A DNA stretch of 64,000 nt from Pedobacter sp. R20-19 (GCF_000708265.2 NZ_JCKI01000004.1:124001-188000), one strand, 5' to 3'; shown: positions 45,571 to 53,879, counted from the stretch's first letter. The notes: generated by a model from the sequence alone, not told the origin. Made by a program: numbers and translations.

Positions 45571-46011
45571 TTAACCTATGTTTAACATGTTTGAATATCC
45601 CCTGGCAATCAGACGTTTTTTAGAAGGCAAAAACACCTCACATTGTAAATTCAAAATCGTCTTTCCCTTTTTAATAATGGAAGTTTCTGCTATGATTTCA
45701 TCACCTTCTGCCGCTGGAGCAAAGTAATCTATATAATTATTTACGGTGGTATATCGATTATTCAAACCCATGGTGTAAACTGTTGCGCCTATCAAATCAT
45801 CAATAATTCCAGCCGTTACGCCGCCGTGCAAGATTTGATAGGGATTGGTCATTTCTTTGCGAATGGTATACTGGCAAACCAAAACGCCATTTTCGGCCTT
45901 TATAAGTACCGGAGCCAGCCAATTCATATAGTTTGAAGGTGAATTGGTCATCACCTTTCCAATAGACTGCCTTAAAAATCCTAATCTTTGTTCACTTAAT
46001 GATTCTTCCAT
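45571..46011 (-). CDS. PaaI-family hotdog-fold thioesterase
   Basis: The 146-residue protein has the PaaI/YbgC-like hotdog pattern: NPYQILHGGVTAGIIDDLIGATV with the His-Gly-Gly near residue 81, VNNYIDYFAPAAEGDEIIAETSI, then GKTILNLQCEVFL. It should hydrolyse an acyl-CoA. Substrate is unknown. It lies downstream of the TonB receptor, on the same strand only by coincidence of layout, with a 69-bp gap. Confidence 0.85.
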   Translation of the reverse strand: MEESLSEQRLGFLRQSIGKVMTNSPSNYMNWLAPVLIKAENGVLVCQYTIRKEMTNPYQILHGGVTAGIIDDLIGATVYTMGLNNRYTTVNNYIDYFAPAAEGDEIIAETSIIKKGKTILNLQCEVFLPSKKRLIARGYSNMLNIG

Positions 46012-46080
46012 ATTTCATAAATATAGAAATTACAAAATAATCTTCCATATTGATTTTTAAATCATCACAATCAATATAGA

Positions 46081-48531
46081 TTAGAAAGGAATAATCACTT
46101 TAAAACTCACATTCCTGCCCATATTATAAATTCCTGATCTTCCATTTGGTGATGAGTTGTAGTACTCAAAATATTTTAAGCGGTTTAAATGTGATTGATA
46201 GGCCACGTTAAATATATTATCAACCTGTATAAAAATATCCATTAACACTTTTCCTTTTCCAGAAAGAATTGCGGAACCGAACCCTGCATTAAATAGCGTA
46301 TATCCCTTTGTAAAGGTTTCAGTATTATCCAGGGCATAAAATCTATTTTGATTGGCAAAAATAGCTGCATCTACCTTTAGATATGGCTTATTTAGAAAGC
46401 CAATCGCTTTTTGAGCAGTTGCTTTCAGTTCTGAACGAATTTGCAGTGGTGGAATAAAAGGTAAATACTTTGCTTCACGGCCGTGCAGATCTAATAGGTC
46501 TTGGTTCTTATTTAAGCCAACTACATAAGCCATACTGTTATTAAAACTTAGCCATTTAAATTGAGACGGATGCAAATTGATGCTTACTTCAGCACCATAA
46601 AGTTGCGCTTTTGATTGCTGATATTGATAAGTCAGATTTCCTGGAACTAGCACAACCGGATTACCATTTTCATCTGTTAAACGTGATTGATAGATATAAT
46701 TCTGAATGTGATTATTGAAAACTTCAACACTTAAATCAGCATCTCGAAGATAAGCAATCACACCTAAATCTTGCTGTAAATTAAATTCTGGTTTAAAAGT
46801 TCTGTTGCCTAAATAAACAATGTGCGCACCCGGATCAAGTCCGTTAGAGCCAATCTCAGTAATATTTGGAGCCCTGTATCCTCGGGAAATATTTGCCTTA
46901 ATTAACAGTTTTTCTGAAATGTTATAAGTTAAACCTAAGCTACCAGATAGACCATAATAATTTTTTTCGAATGCTGGAAATTGTAAATCTGCAGCAGCAC
47001 CCTCACTAACTTTCTCACCAAAGCCTGTTTGTGGATTGGAAGCGACATAGAAATTTTTCCACTCTATATTCCGTTGGTCTGCCCTGAATCCACCAGAAAC
47101 ATCAATCTTTCCAAAAGATTTTCGGGCAAAAAAGAAAGCGCCTACATCAAATAAATTGTAATCTGGGATAGGGAAATCCGTAGCATCCTTACTCCTGTTA
47201 GACTGGAACATGCCATTGACACCTATTGTGCTTTGAATCCCAGAAAAATCTGGAAGATTGTATTTGATATCATAATTTAAGGTATTTAGCACGACATATA
47301 AACCTGCCTGATCTGGCGCTGTGGGGTGATTATATTCTCGACGAATACTTTGCTGCCCGCCAATCAGCACATTTAAGTCGCTGTTACCCAGCTTAAAATT
47401 GCTGGTGTTATAAAACCTAAAATGCTGGATGTGTTGATGTAGTGGATTAATCGCATAGCTATTTAATTGTCCATCAGGAACTATTGGTCGGTTTTTAATA
47501 TCATCACCATCATCCAGAATCTGCCTGGTAAATTTCCTGGAGAGCGAATCCCTGCTCCCATCCGGAATTTCCATCACATTATCATAATAGGTAATAGCTG
47601 TTTTTGAATAACCCCAACTTTTATCAACCCGTGCACTTGCCGATAGATTATATTCCCGAAAGGCTGTTCCATACACTAATCCATCTACTTTATTTCGATA
47701 ATTGTGTGCGGTTTTTCCACTCGCCCTGAGCGTATATTTCCAATCACTTTTTCTGTAAGTTAACCCCAAAGATGAGGCGATCAGCCCATTATTGCTTTGG
47801 TAATTAGTGGTGAAATCACCTCTTAGTTTTTCATCTTCCAGTGTAGGATTCAGTGGAATCATGTTGATTACACCAGCCAATGCATCAGAACCGTACGTTA
47901 GGCTTGCCGGGCCCTTTACTACTTCAGCCCTCGATATACCATATTCATCCACTTCAATACCATGTTCGTCTCCCCATTGCTGGCCTTCCTGCCTTAAACC
48001 ATCATATAAAGTAAGTACTCGATTATAACCTAAACCACGAATAAATGGCTTGGATACATTTGGACCAGTTGTTACTGCTGTTACGCCGGGAATCCCCTTT
48101 ACAATGGCATCAATTAAATTGGTACTTACATTTTGATCCATTGTCTTTTTGGATAATACGGCAATAGGCACCGGACTTTTACGCAAGGCTGTTGCCCGGT
48201 TCACACCAGTGATCACCACATCATTTAAATCAGCTGCCTGGGTTCTAAGGTCAACATTATACCGAAGGCTATCTCCGGTAATTGATACCTTAGCTTTTGC
48301 CGATTGATACCCTATCCCTGAAAACTGAATCACTACATCTGCCTTCCCAAACGTATTGAGCTGATAGTCTCCCAAACTATTCGACTTGGTAGATTGGTTG
48401 GTACCCATTATTTTAACGTTAATATTTTCTACAGGTTGCTGGCTGCTGGTAATTTTGCCAATAAGCGTTTTCTTTTGTGCAACAGCAGTAAGCATTAATA
48501 TAAAAAAGAGAATGGTCAGGCTTGATTTCAT
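46081..48531 (-). CDS. TonB-dependent outer-membrane receptor, probable metal/metallophore uptake
   Basis: The 816-residue receptor starts with a signal peptide (MKSSLTILFFILMLTAVAQ). A carboxypeptidase-regulatory-like domain (GKITSSQQPVENINVKIMGT, to about residue 100), a plug domain (NLIDAIVKGIPGVTAVTTGPN, SLTYGSDALAGVINMIPL) and a beta-barrel ending in GRNVSFKVIIPF follow. A His/Asp/Glu segment (QQWGDEHGIEVDEYG) in the plug is typical of zinc or other metal receptors. The neighbouring CobW GTPase, MerC and Fur-type genes support zinc. Its promoter has its own operator, so it is controlled separately. Confidence 0.92.
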   Translation of the reverse strand: MKSSLTILFFILMLTAVAQKKTLIGKITSSQQPVENINVKIMGTNQSTKSNSLGDYQLNTFGKADVVIQFSGIGYQSAKAKVSITGDSLRYNVDLRTQAADLNDVVITGVNRATALRKSPVPIAVLSKKTMDQNVSTNLIDAIVKGIPGVTAVTTGPNVSKPFIRGLGYNRVLTLYDGLRQEGQQWGDEHGIEVDEYGISRAEVVKGPASLTYGSDALAGVINMIPLNPTLEDEKLRGDFTTNYQSNNGLIASSLGLTYRKSDWKYTLRASGKTAHNYRNKVDGLVYGTAFREYNLSASARVDKSWGYSKTAITYYDNVMEIPDGSRDSLSRKFTRQILDDGDDIKNRPIVPDGQLNSYAINPLHQHIQHFRFYNTSNFKLGNSDLNVLIGGQQSIRREYNHPTAPDQAGLYVVLNTLNYDIKYNLPDFSGIQSTIGVNGMFQSNRSKDATDFPIPDYNLFDVGAFFFARKSFGKIDVSGGFRADQRNIEWKNFYVASNPQTGFGEKVSEGAAADLQFPAFEKNYYGLSGSLGLTYNISEKLLIKANISRGYRAPNITEIGSNGLDPGAHIVYLGNRTFKPEFNLQQDLGVIAYLRDADLSVEVFNNHIQNYIYQSRLTDENGNPVVLVPGNLTYQYQQSKAQLYGAEVSINLHPSQFKWLSFNNSMAYVVGLNKNQDLLDLHGREAKYLPFIPPLQIRSELKATAQKAIGFLNKPYLKVDAAIFANQNRFYALDNTETFTKGYTLFNAGFGSAILSGKGKVLMDIFIQVDNIFNVAYQSHLNRLKYFEYYNSSPNGRSGIYNMGRNVSFKVIIPF

Positions 48532-48550
48532 AAATTAATCATATCTAAAA

Positions 48551-48592
48551 TTAAATTTAGACAAATCTAAATTTAATTTTAAACAGTGCAAA
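48551..48592 (-). promoter_or_regulatory. TonB receptor promoter with a perfect 11-4-11 palindrome
   Basis: On the minus strand the -33 TTTG (complement of 48589-48592) and -7 TAGATTTG (complement of 48562-48569) are 19 bp apart, a full consensus match. The palindrome TTAAATTTAGA-CAAA-TCTAAATTTAA at 48551-48576 covers the -7 box. Its TTTAGA..TCTAAA words resemble DtxR-family (iron/manganese) operators, but which regulator binds is not known. Confidence 0.7.
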
Positions 48593-48620
48593 TTTTATTT
48601 TTAGAAATACACAACAACTA

Positions 48621-49820
48621 TTAAATCACCTGCTCAAAAGGATTGTTAAATAGCATATTATTTCTGTATGCAATTATTTCAGCATCGGTTAGCAAACACT
48701 TTTCCAGATCCTCTTTTAATACTTTTGCATCTAATTCTTGCCCAATAAATACCAGTTCTGTTAAACGATCGCCAAATGTTTCATCCCAGTCTCTTAAAAT
48801 CATTTGTTTATTTTCCAGGTAAACGGCATCACTATTTCTTTCTGCTTCACTCATTGCAGCCCACCAGGTTCCCGCTAATTCTATCCTCAGCGAACCACCC
48901 GCTTGTGAAAAATTGATAGCTGCATTGCGCATGGCCGCAATCCAGAACATGCCTTTTGTTCGGATGATGTTTGTCGGGAATTCCTGATTAAGATAATTCC
49001 AAAATCGTTCCGGATGAAATGGTTTCTTGGCCGAAAAAACGGTGGAACTAATGCCGTACTCTTCTGTTTCAGGGAGATGAACTTCATCCAGCTCCTTTTT
49101 CCATGCAGCACCCGAAGAAGCTAATTCGAAATTGAAAAGTTTAGTGTTTAAGATATCATCCGGGTTGAGTTCGCTAAAAATTGTTTTATGCAACTTCGCC
49201 GTTGGATTTAGTTTTTTAATCAAAGCTTCAATTAAACTGGCATCGTGAGCGGTTACTAAATCCAGTTTATTAATGATGATCACATCGGCAAATTCAATCT
49301 GATCCGTCAATAGGTTTACAATCGTTCTTTTATCAGCCACATCATCTGCCCAGTTTCTATCCTGCAAAATTTCTGCTGTACCAAAGTCTTTATAAAAATT
49401 AAACGCATCCACTACTGTAACCATGGTATCCAGATAGCTAAACCGACTCAAATCGATGTTGGAAGCTTCGTCAACGAAAGAAAAAGTTTGTGCCACCGGA
49501 ATAGGCTCTGAAATCCCACTGCTTTCAATCAGCAGGTAATCAAATCTGTTTTCTTTGGCCAGTTTCTCCACTTCTAACATTAAATCTTCCCGAAGCGTGC
49601 AACAGATGCAACCATTACTCATTTCAACCAGCTTTTCTTCCGTTTTAGATAAGCTGCCTGCATGATCAACCAATTGCGCATCAATATTAATTTCGCTCAT
49701 GTCATTTACAATTACGGCAACTCTTAATCCCGTTTTATTTTTTAAAATAGAATTTAATAAAGTGGTCTTACCACTTCCTAAAAAACCGCTGAGTACGGTT
49801 ACTGGTAGTTTATTTATCAT
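48621..49820 (-). CDS. CobW/ZigA-family GTP-binding metallochaperone
   Basis: The 399-residue P-loop GTPase has Walker A in VLSGFLGSGKTTLLN, the metal-binding CxCC motif in NGCICCTLRED near residue 73, NKLD near residue 190 and a C-terminal CobW_C domain (YGISSTVFSAKKPFHPERFW). COG0523 proteins of this type deliver zinc to client enzymes when zinc is scarce. The start at MINKLPVTVL is chosen over an ATG 7 codons earlier that lies within the operator. Divergent from merC-like gene with shared promoter region. Confidence 0.93.
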   Translation of the reverse strand: MINKLPVTVLSGFLGSGKTTLLNSILKNKTGLRVAVIVNDMSEINIDAQLVDHAGSLSKTEEKLVEMSNGCICCTLREDLMLEVEKLAKENRFDYLLIESSGISEPIPVAQTFSFVDEASNIDLSRFSYLDTMVTVVDAFNFYKDFGTAEILQDRNWADDVADKRTIVNLLTDQIEFADVIIINKLDLVTAHDASLIEALIKKLNPTAKLHKTIFSELNPDDILNTKLFNFELASSGAAWKKELDEVHLPETEEYGISSTVFSAKKPFHPERFWNYLNQEFPTNIIRTKGMFWIAAMRNAAINFSQAGGSLRIELAGTWWAAMSEAERNSDAVYLENKQMILRDWDETFGDRLTELVFIGQELDAKVLKEDLEKCLLTDAEIIAYRNNMLFNNPFEQVI

Positions 49821-49825
49821 ATCAA

Positions 49826-49846
49826 TGCAATTAAGTTGCAAATATA
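49826..49846 (-). promoter_or_regulatory. CobW-gene promoter with 15-bp inverted-repeat operator
   Basis: TGCAA-TTAAG-TTGCA at 49826-49840 is a perfect 5-5-5 inverted repeat. It overlaps the minus-strand -7 box TATATTTG (complement of 49839-49846). The site lies where a repressor would block initiation, 6 bp before the CobW ATG. Confidence 0.72.
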
Positions 49847-49863
49847 TTTATAGATTTTATAAA

Positions 49864-49888
49864 TGCAACATAATTGCTTTTATATTTG
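49864..49888 (+). promoter_or_regulatory. MerC-gene promoter with matching operator
   Basis: TGCAA-CATAA-TTGCT at 49864-49878 is a near-perfect copy of the same inverted repeat, just upstream of the -7 box TATATTTG at 49881-49888. The MerC start at 49905 follows 17 bp later. Confidence 0.72.
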
Positions 49889-49904
49889 TTTCTATAAACT
49901 CAAT

Positions 49905-50285
49905 ATGAAAACCATCAAAGCTTTAAACCTCGATAAAATTGGCATTACTGCATCAACTGCCTGTGCCATACATTGTGCGCTCCTCCCCTTTGTATTAACT
50001 TTATTACCTTTTTGGGGACTAGAATTTCTTGCCGATCCTGCGGTAGAAATATCGATGATCTTATTGTCATTAATCATAGGTGCATGGTCTTTAGGTAAAT
50101 CATACCGAAAAATTCATCACCAAATATTACCTATTATCATTTTGATACTGGGATTCGCCCTTATCTTCATCGGTCATTTTTCGGGCATTGAAATATTAGA
50201 GCCTATATTCATTCCTGCGGGTGGTTTAGCCATAGCAGGTGCCCATTTCTGGAATATCAGATTAAGCAAAAGTTGTTCACATTAA
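49905..50285 (+). CDS. MerC-domain membrane protein
   Basis: The 126-residue protein has four hydrophobic helices and a conserved cysteine/histidine motif at the first helix (STACAIHCALLPFVLTLLPF), as in MerC-like metal transporters. It is led by a Zur-type operator next to a CobW GTPase and a Fur-family gene, so a role in zinc movement is likelier than mercury. The start at MKTIKALNLDKIG is chosen; a longer reading runs through the operator. Confidence 0.85.
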   Translation: MKTIKALNLDKIGITASTACAIHCALLPFVLTLLPFWGLEFLADPAVEISMILLSLIIGAWSLGKSYRKIHHQILPIIILILGFALIFIGHFSGIEILEPIFIPAGGLAIAGAHFWNIRLSKSCSH

Positions 50286-50335
50286 TTAAGAAAGAATCTT
50301 TAGTGTAATGATTTTTTTATAAGCAGCTATGTTAA

Positions 50336-50371
50336 TGCATCATTATTGCAAATGAAAAGAGTCTATATTTG
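50336..50371 (+). promoter_or_regulatory. promoter and operator of the ABC-transporter operon
   Basis: TGCAT-CATTA-TTGCA at 50336-50350 is the third copy of the 5-5-5 inverted repeat (one mismatch between arms), followed after 13 bp by the -7 box TATATTTG at 50364-50371 and the start codon at 50377. Confidence 0.68.
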
Positions 50372-50376
50372 TAGCC

Positions 50377-50529
50377 ATGAATAGAAACATCAAATTGTTA
50401 TTTATCTCTGCCTTGAGCATCATTTGCATGCTAAATCCTGCCTGCAAGCATGGTACCAACGATGCAAAGGAAATTTATCGCCGTTATGCCATTAAAAATA
50501 TTCGGTTAATATCATCAAAAAAGTTATGA
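50377..50529 (+). CDS. 50-residue secreted peptide or small lipoprotein
   Basis: The frame runs from ATG at 50377 to TGA at 50529 and encodes 50 residues. MNRNIKLLFISALSIICMLN is an export signal, followed by PAC (possible lipidated Cys23) and a basic mature part (KHGTNDAKEIYRRYAIKNIR). It begins 6 bp after a TATATTTG promoter with a matching operator, and its stop overlaps the ABC ATPase start as ATGA, so translation is coupled. This makes it real despite its size; function is unknown. Confidence 0.7.
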   Translation: MNRNIKLLFISALSIICMLNPACKHGTNDAKEIYRRYAIKNIRLISSKKL

Positions 50530-51155
50530 TCAAAATTCAGTCTTTAACTCACCAATATAACCAGGTGCCTAAATTGCAATTTCCCGACTGGGAAATTAAA
50601 GATGCAGAGCAATGGCTTTTACTTGGATCATCTGGCAGCGGAAAAAGTACCTTGCTAAATATTATAGCGGGTTTGCTTAAGCCTCAAAGTGGAGAAGTGA
50701 TTTTGGATGGAACAAGCGTTTATCAACTCTCATCAAAAGAGATGGATCAGTTTAGAGGGCAGAAAATAGGAATCGTTTTTCAAAAACCGCATTTCATTAA
50801 AAGCCTGAATATTTACGACAATATAGCCATTGCTTCTTCTCTTGCAGGTTTGCCCATTGATGCAAAACGGATATCACTCCTGCTGGAAACCTTAGGGCTT
50901 GCAGGCAAAGCCAAAAAATATGCAGAAGAACTGAGTCAGGGGCAACTTCAACGTGCATCAATTGCAAGAGCCCTGGTTAATCATCCATCAGTGCTTATTG
51001 CCGATGAACCGACTTCTAGTCTTGATGATGAGAATGCTGAAAATGTAATTTCATTGTTAACGGAACAGGCTGCCTCCAGCCATGCATCTTTAATTGTGGC
51101 GACACATGATAACAGAGTGAGAAACCGCCTTAGCAAAGAATATCTATTATCATGA
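50526..51155 (+). CDS. ABC transporter ATP-binding protein, LolD/FtsE type
   Basis: The 209-residue ATPase has Walker [16 protein letters not shown]-loop FQKPHFIKSLNIY, signature ELSQGQLQRASIARAL and Walker B VLIADEPTSSLDDE. It is the partner of the FtsX-type permease that begins at 51152 (4-bp overlap). In the Vibrio Zur regulon a similar ATPase/permease/DUF3299 set (Zrg genes) supports zinc acquisition; the layout here is comparable. Confidence 0.93.
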   Translation: MIKIQSLTHQYNQVPKLQFPDWEIKDAEQWLLLGSSGSGKSTLLNIIAGLLKPQSGEVILDGTSVYQLSSKEMDQFRGQKIGIVFQKPHFIKSLNIYDNIAIASSLAGLPIDAKRISLLLETLGLAGKAKKYAEELSQGQLQRASIARALVNHPSVLIADEPTSSLDDENAENVISLLTEQAASSHASLIVATHDNRVRNRLSKEYLLS

Positions 51156-52363
51156 ATATATTAAAATTAAGTGCAAAAAACTTATCCAGAAATAAACTTA
51201 CCACCGTTTTAAATATCGTATTGGTAGCGTTTGGTGTAGGTATTTTATCTATACTTTTTCTGGCTTCCACGCAAATTGGTGATAAATTAGAAAGCAACTC
51301 AAAGGACATTGATCTGGTGGTTGGCGCCAAAGGAAGTCCCTTACAACTCATTTTAAGTAGTATTTACCACATCGATTTTCCAACGGGGAATATTCCGGCA
51401 AAGGATGCGCAAGCATTAATGCAAAACCCAATGGTTAAACGGGCAGTTCCACTTGCGCTTGGCGATAATTATCAGGGTTACCGGATTGTGGGTACAGATT
51501 CTTCCTTTACAGGTTTATATGGTTTAAAAGTAGCTAAAGGAAGTTTCTGGAATAAAGACCTGGAGGCCACTATTGGCAGCGCTGTAGCGGCAGAGTCTAA
51601 GCTGAAAGTAGGCGATCATTTTTTTGGTGCGCATGGTTTAAGTAATTCTGATGATGAGCATAAACAACATGCTTATATCGTGAAAGGTATACTGGCACCA
51701 CAAGGTAACGTAACCGATAACCTGATCTTAACCAATATTGGCAGCGTTTATAAAATGCATGAGCCGAGTCACGAAGCGGATAAACATCACCATGGTGAGG
51801 ATGAAAAGGAAATCAATAATCGTGAAATTACATCCTTATTGATTCAATATCGCTCGCCGATGTCGGTCGTGATCTTTCCTAGAATGGTTAATCAAAGTAC
51901 GAATATGCAAGCTGCCTCTCCAGCCATGGAAAGCGCCAGGTTGTTTTCGTTGATTGGCGTAGGTATTGAAACACTGAAATGGTTTGCCATCCTGATCATG
52001 GCAATATCTGCATTGAGCGTTTTTATCAGTTTATTCAATTCCATGAAAGAGAAAAAGTATGACCTGGCCATTATGCGTTGCCTGGGTGCATCAAAAGCTA
52101 AAGTATTTTTTCTAGTGATGTTGGAGGGATTAATGATTACTGTAACTGGTGCTTTAATTGGTTTAGCTATTGGCCATCTTGCCTTAATGCTCATTGGCCA
52201 TTTTCAGGAATCTTCTCAGGCCAGACTTACCGGTTATTATTTCTTAACGGATGAACTCTACCTAATTGGCGCTGGCCTGGTGATTGGCATTATTGCCTCA
52301 ATTATTCCAGCGGTTCAAACCTATAAAGTTGATATTGCAAGTACCCTTTCAAAAGATAAATAA
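51152..52363 (+). CDS. FtsX-type ABC permease with histidine-rich periplasmic loop
   Basis: The 403-residue permease has an N-terminal membrane segment (TTVLNIVLVAFGVGILSILFL), a MacB-like periplasmic core, and three C-terminal FtsX segments ending in PAVQTYKVDIASTLS. Within the core lie DDEHKQHAY and, near residues 200-218, HEPSHEADKHHHGEDE, a His/Glu/Asp-rich stretch likely to bind a transition metal. It overlaps the next gene by 1 bp (52363), indicating a tightly coupled operon. Confidence 0.92.
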   Translation: MNILKLSAKNLSRNKLTTVLNIVLVAFGVGILSILFLASTQIGDKLESNSKDIDLVVGAKGSPLQLILSSIYHIDFPTGNIPAKDAQALMQNPMVKRAVPLALGDNYQGYRIVGTDSSFTGLYGLKVAKGSFWNKDLEATIGSAVAAESKLKVGDHFFGAHGLSNSDDEHKQHAYIVKGILAPQGNVTDNLILTNIGSVYKMHEPSHEADKHHHGEDEKEINNREITSLLIQYRSPMSVVIFPRMVNQSTNMQAASPAMESARLFSLIGVGIETLKWFAILIMAISALSVFISLFNSMKEKKYDLAIMRCLGASKAKVFFLVMLEGLMITVTGALIGLAIGHLALMLIGHFQESSQARLTGYYFLTDELYLIGAGLVIGIIASIIPAVQTYKVDIASTLSKDK

Positions 52364-52803
52364 TGAAATATATTTTATTGATCTTACTCTTTTTTTACAG
52401 CTTTACACTTGTGCACGCACAGGTGAAAGTGCATAAGGACATGCGTACGCCTACCTGGAATTTGATTGGGTTACGTTATGATAAACAGGTTGAACCATTA
52501 AAATGGGTCAGTATCTTTCCTCCTGAACTGATGGCTTTAAACAATAAGGTGATTGAATTGCCTGGCTTTATTTACCCCACCAAGGTGGGTGCTAAATTTT
52601 CAGAGTTCATGCTTTCTATTGTACCTATAGAATCTTGTCCGTTTTGTGGCAGTGGTGATATTCCTTCGATGATAGAGGTGAAAATGGCTTCCGCTATTCC
52701 TTTTACAGATAAGCCGATTAAAATACAGGGCAAATTTGTGATCAATAACTCCGGAGACAACCGTTCTGATTTCTTTTTACTTGGCGCTAAACAAATACCA
52801 TGA
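52363..52803 (+). CDS. DUF3299-like secreted protein, copy 1
   Basis: The 146-residue product has a signal peptide (MKYILLILLFFYSFTLVHAQ) and a beta-rich mature domain resembling DUF3299: WNLIGLRYDKQ, NNKVIELPGFIYPTK, then SEFMLSIVPIESCPFCGSGD with a Cys-x2-Cys pair near residue 95, and PSMIEVKMA. This family is tied to Zur-regulated ABC systems in other bacteria. A periplasmic, possibly metal-handling role is inferred. Its start coincides with the permease stop and its end overlaps copy 2 by 4 bp. Confidence 0.82.
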   Translation: MKYILLILLFFYSFTLVHAQVKVHKDMRTPTWNLIGLRYDKQVEPLKWVSIFPPELMALNNKVIELPGFIYPTKVGAKFSEFMLSIVPIESCPFCGSGDIPSMIEVKMASAIPFTDKPIKIQGKFVINNSGDNRSDFFLLGAKQIP

Positions 52804-53249
52804 GCAAGCTTCCCCTTATTCTACTCTTTTTTTGCGCTCACCTGTGTTTTTCGCAACAGAAACCTCACCGACCAGGTGATGAGCTGAGGTCGTTGAACTG
52901 GGATGTAATTGGTTCTGTTAAATTTGAGCTGAATGGTAAAAATGAACTTCTGCCTATTTACGGCCCGACTATCAATCGTTTTAAAGATGCGGAGTTTGAT
53001 TTAACGGGCTACATGATTCCGATTAAAAGCGGGAAGAAACAGCAAAAATTCTTGCTGGCTACCTTACCCATTAATCAGTGTTACTTTTGCGGACAAAATG
53101 GTGTCCCGATTATGATTATGGTGGAATTGAGCAATGCTGCAGATTTTACAGATAAACCCGTTCGGGTTAAAGGGATTTTGAAACTTGCCAATACCAATGC
53201 GAGTTATGAACCGCCGGTATCCATTAAGAATGCCAAAGTAATTATTTAA
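52800..53249 (+). CDS. DUF3299-like secreted protein, copy 2
   Basis: The 149-residue paralogue starts MSKLPLILLFFCAHLCFSQQ (signal peptide) and repeats the same plan: LNWDVIGSVKFEL, FDLTGYMIPIKSGKKQQKFLLATLPINQ, CYFCGQNGVPIMIMVEL (Cys-x2-Cys near residue 97), FTDKPVRVKGILKL. The phrase FTDKP is shared with copy 1. The two proteins may act as a pair. The Fur-family gene follows after 9 bp in the same unit. Confidence 0.82.
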   Translation: MSKLPLILLFFCAHLCFSQQKPHRPGDELRSLNWDVIGSVKFELNGKNELLPIYGPTINRFKDAEFDLTGYMIPIKSGKKQQKFLLATLPINQCYFCGQNGVPIMIMVELSNAADFTDKPVRVKGILKLANTNASYEPPVSIKNAKVII

Positions 53250-53258
53250 ATTTACAAC

Positions 53259-53696
53259 ATGAACCAGAATAAAAATCAGCAATACGAAGATCTTCTAGTT
53301 AAAAACGGACTGAAAAGAACTGGCGCTCGCTTACAGGTTTTGGATATTTTATCACACCGTGATTCTGCAACCTCACAACCCTATCTGGAAAACGTGATCG
53401 GTAAAGAAATTGACCGGGTAACGCTTTACCGCATTTTAAAAACTTTTGAAGAGAAGGGAATTATTCACCGGGTACTGGATAATCATGGTACTGCGAATTA
53501 TGCGATCTGCTCTAATTCTTGCTCGGAGCATAACCACCATGATGAGCATGTGCATTTTAATTGTAACAACTGTTTACGGGTATATTGCCTTGATGAGGTG
53601 AAGATTCCGGCACTAAAAATAGCAAAAGGGTTCAAAGTAGACGATATGAACCTGATTGTTTCGGGTATTTGTAAAGAATGTAACCAGGCTAATTAA
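53259..53696 (+). CDS. zur: Fur-family transcriptional regulator, probably Zur
   Basis: The 145-residue metalloregulator has an N-terminal winged helix (GARLQVLDILSHRDSATSQPYL, DRVTLYRILKTFEEKGIIHRV) and a dimerisation domain. That domain has His-rich NHHDEHVHFNC, CNNC and CKEC near residues 95-143, the structural zinc and sensing sites. It ends the operon of ABC and DUF3299 genes with an adjacent CobW gene; this context favours Zur (zinc) over Fur or PerR. It probably binds the TGCAA-N5-TTGCA sites and represses its own operon. Confidence 0.85.
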   Translation: MNQNKNQQYEDLLVKNGLKRTGARLQVLDILSHRDSATSQPYLENVIGKEIDRVTLYRILKTFEEKGIIHRVLDNHGTANYAICSNSCSEHNHHDEHVHFNCNNCLRVYCLDEVKIPALKIAKGFKVDDMNLIVSGICKECNQAN

Positions 53697-53779
53697 TTAG
53701 TTATGAAATGGTTATTTGGCTGAAAGGAAAATCATTGAAAATTCTTTAAAATATATTTTCGCTTTATAGATAGAACTTC

Positions 53780-53787
53780 TATATTTG
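53780..53787 (+). promoter_or_regulatory. -7 promoter element of the tRNA-Arg gene
   Basis: TATATTTG lies 18 bp before the first tRNA base. The -33 region (TTTTCG about 20 bp upstream) is a partial match. Confidence 0.5.
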
Positions 53788-53805
53788 CAGCTCATTAAAA
53801 AATGA

Positions 53806-53879
53806 GCCTCGGTAGCTCAGCTGGATAGAGCGTCGGTTTTCTAAACCGAGGGTCAGGGGTTCGAGTCCCTTCCGGGGTA
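53806..53879 (+). tRNA. tRNA-Arg (anticodon UCU)
   Basis: A 74-nt cloverleaf. The acceptor GCCTCGG pairs with CCGGGGT (two G-U pairs); D-arm GCTC/GAGC; anticodon stem TCGGT/ACCGA around TTTCTAA with anticodon TCT at positions 34-36; five-base variable loop; T-arm AGGGG/CCCTT with loop TTCGAGT; discriminator A. The 3' CCA is not encoded. It reads AGA arginine codons. It stands alone between zur and an accessory region, and tRNA genes are frequent integration sites. Confidence 0.96.
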
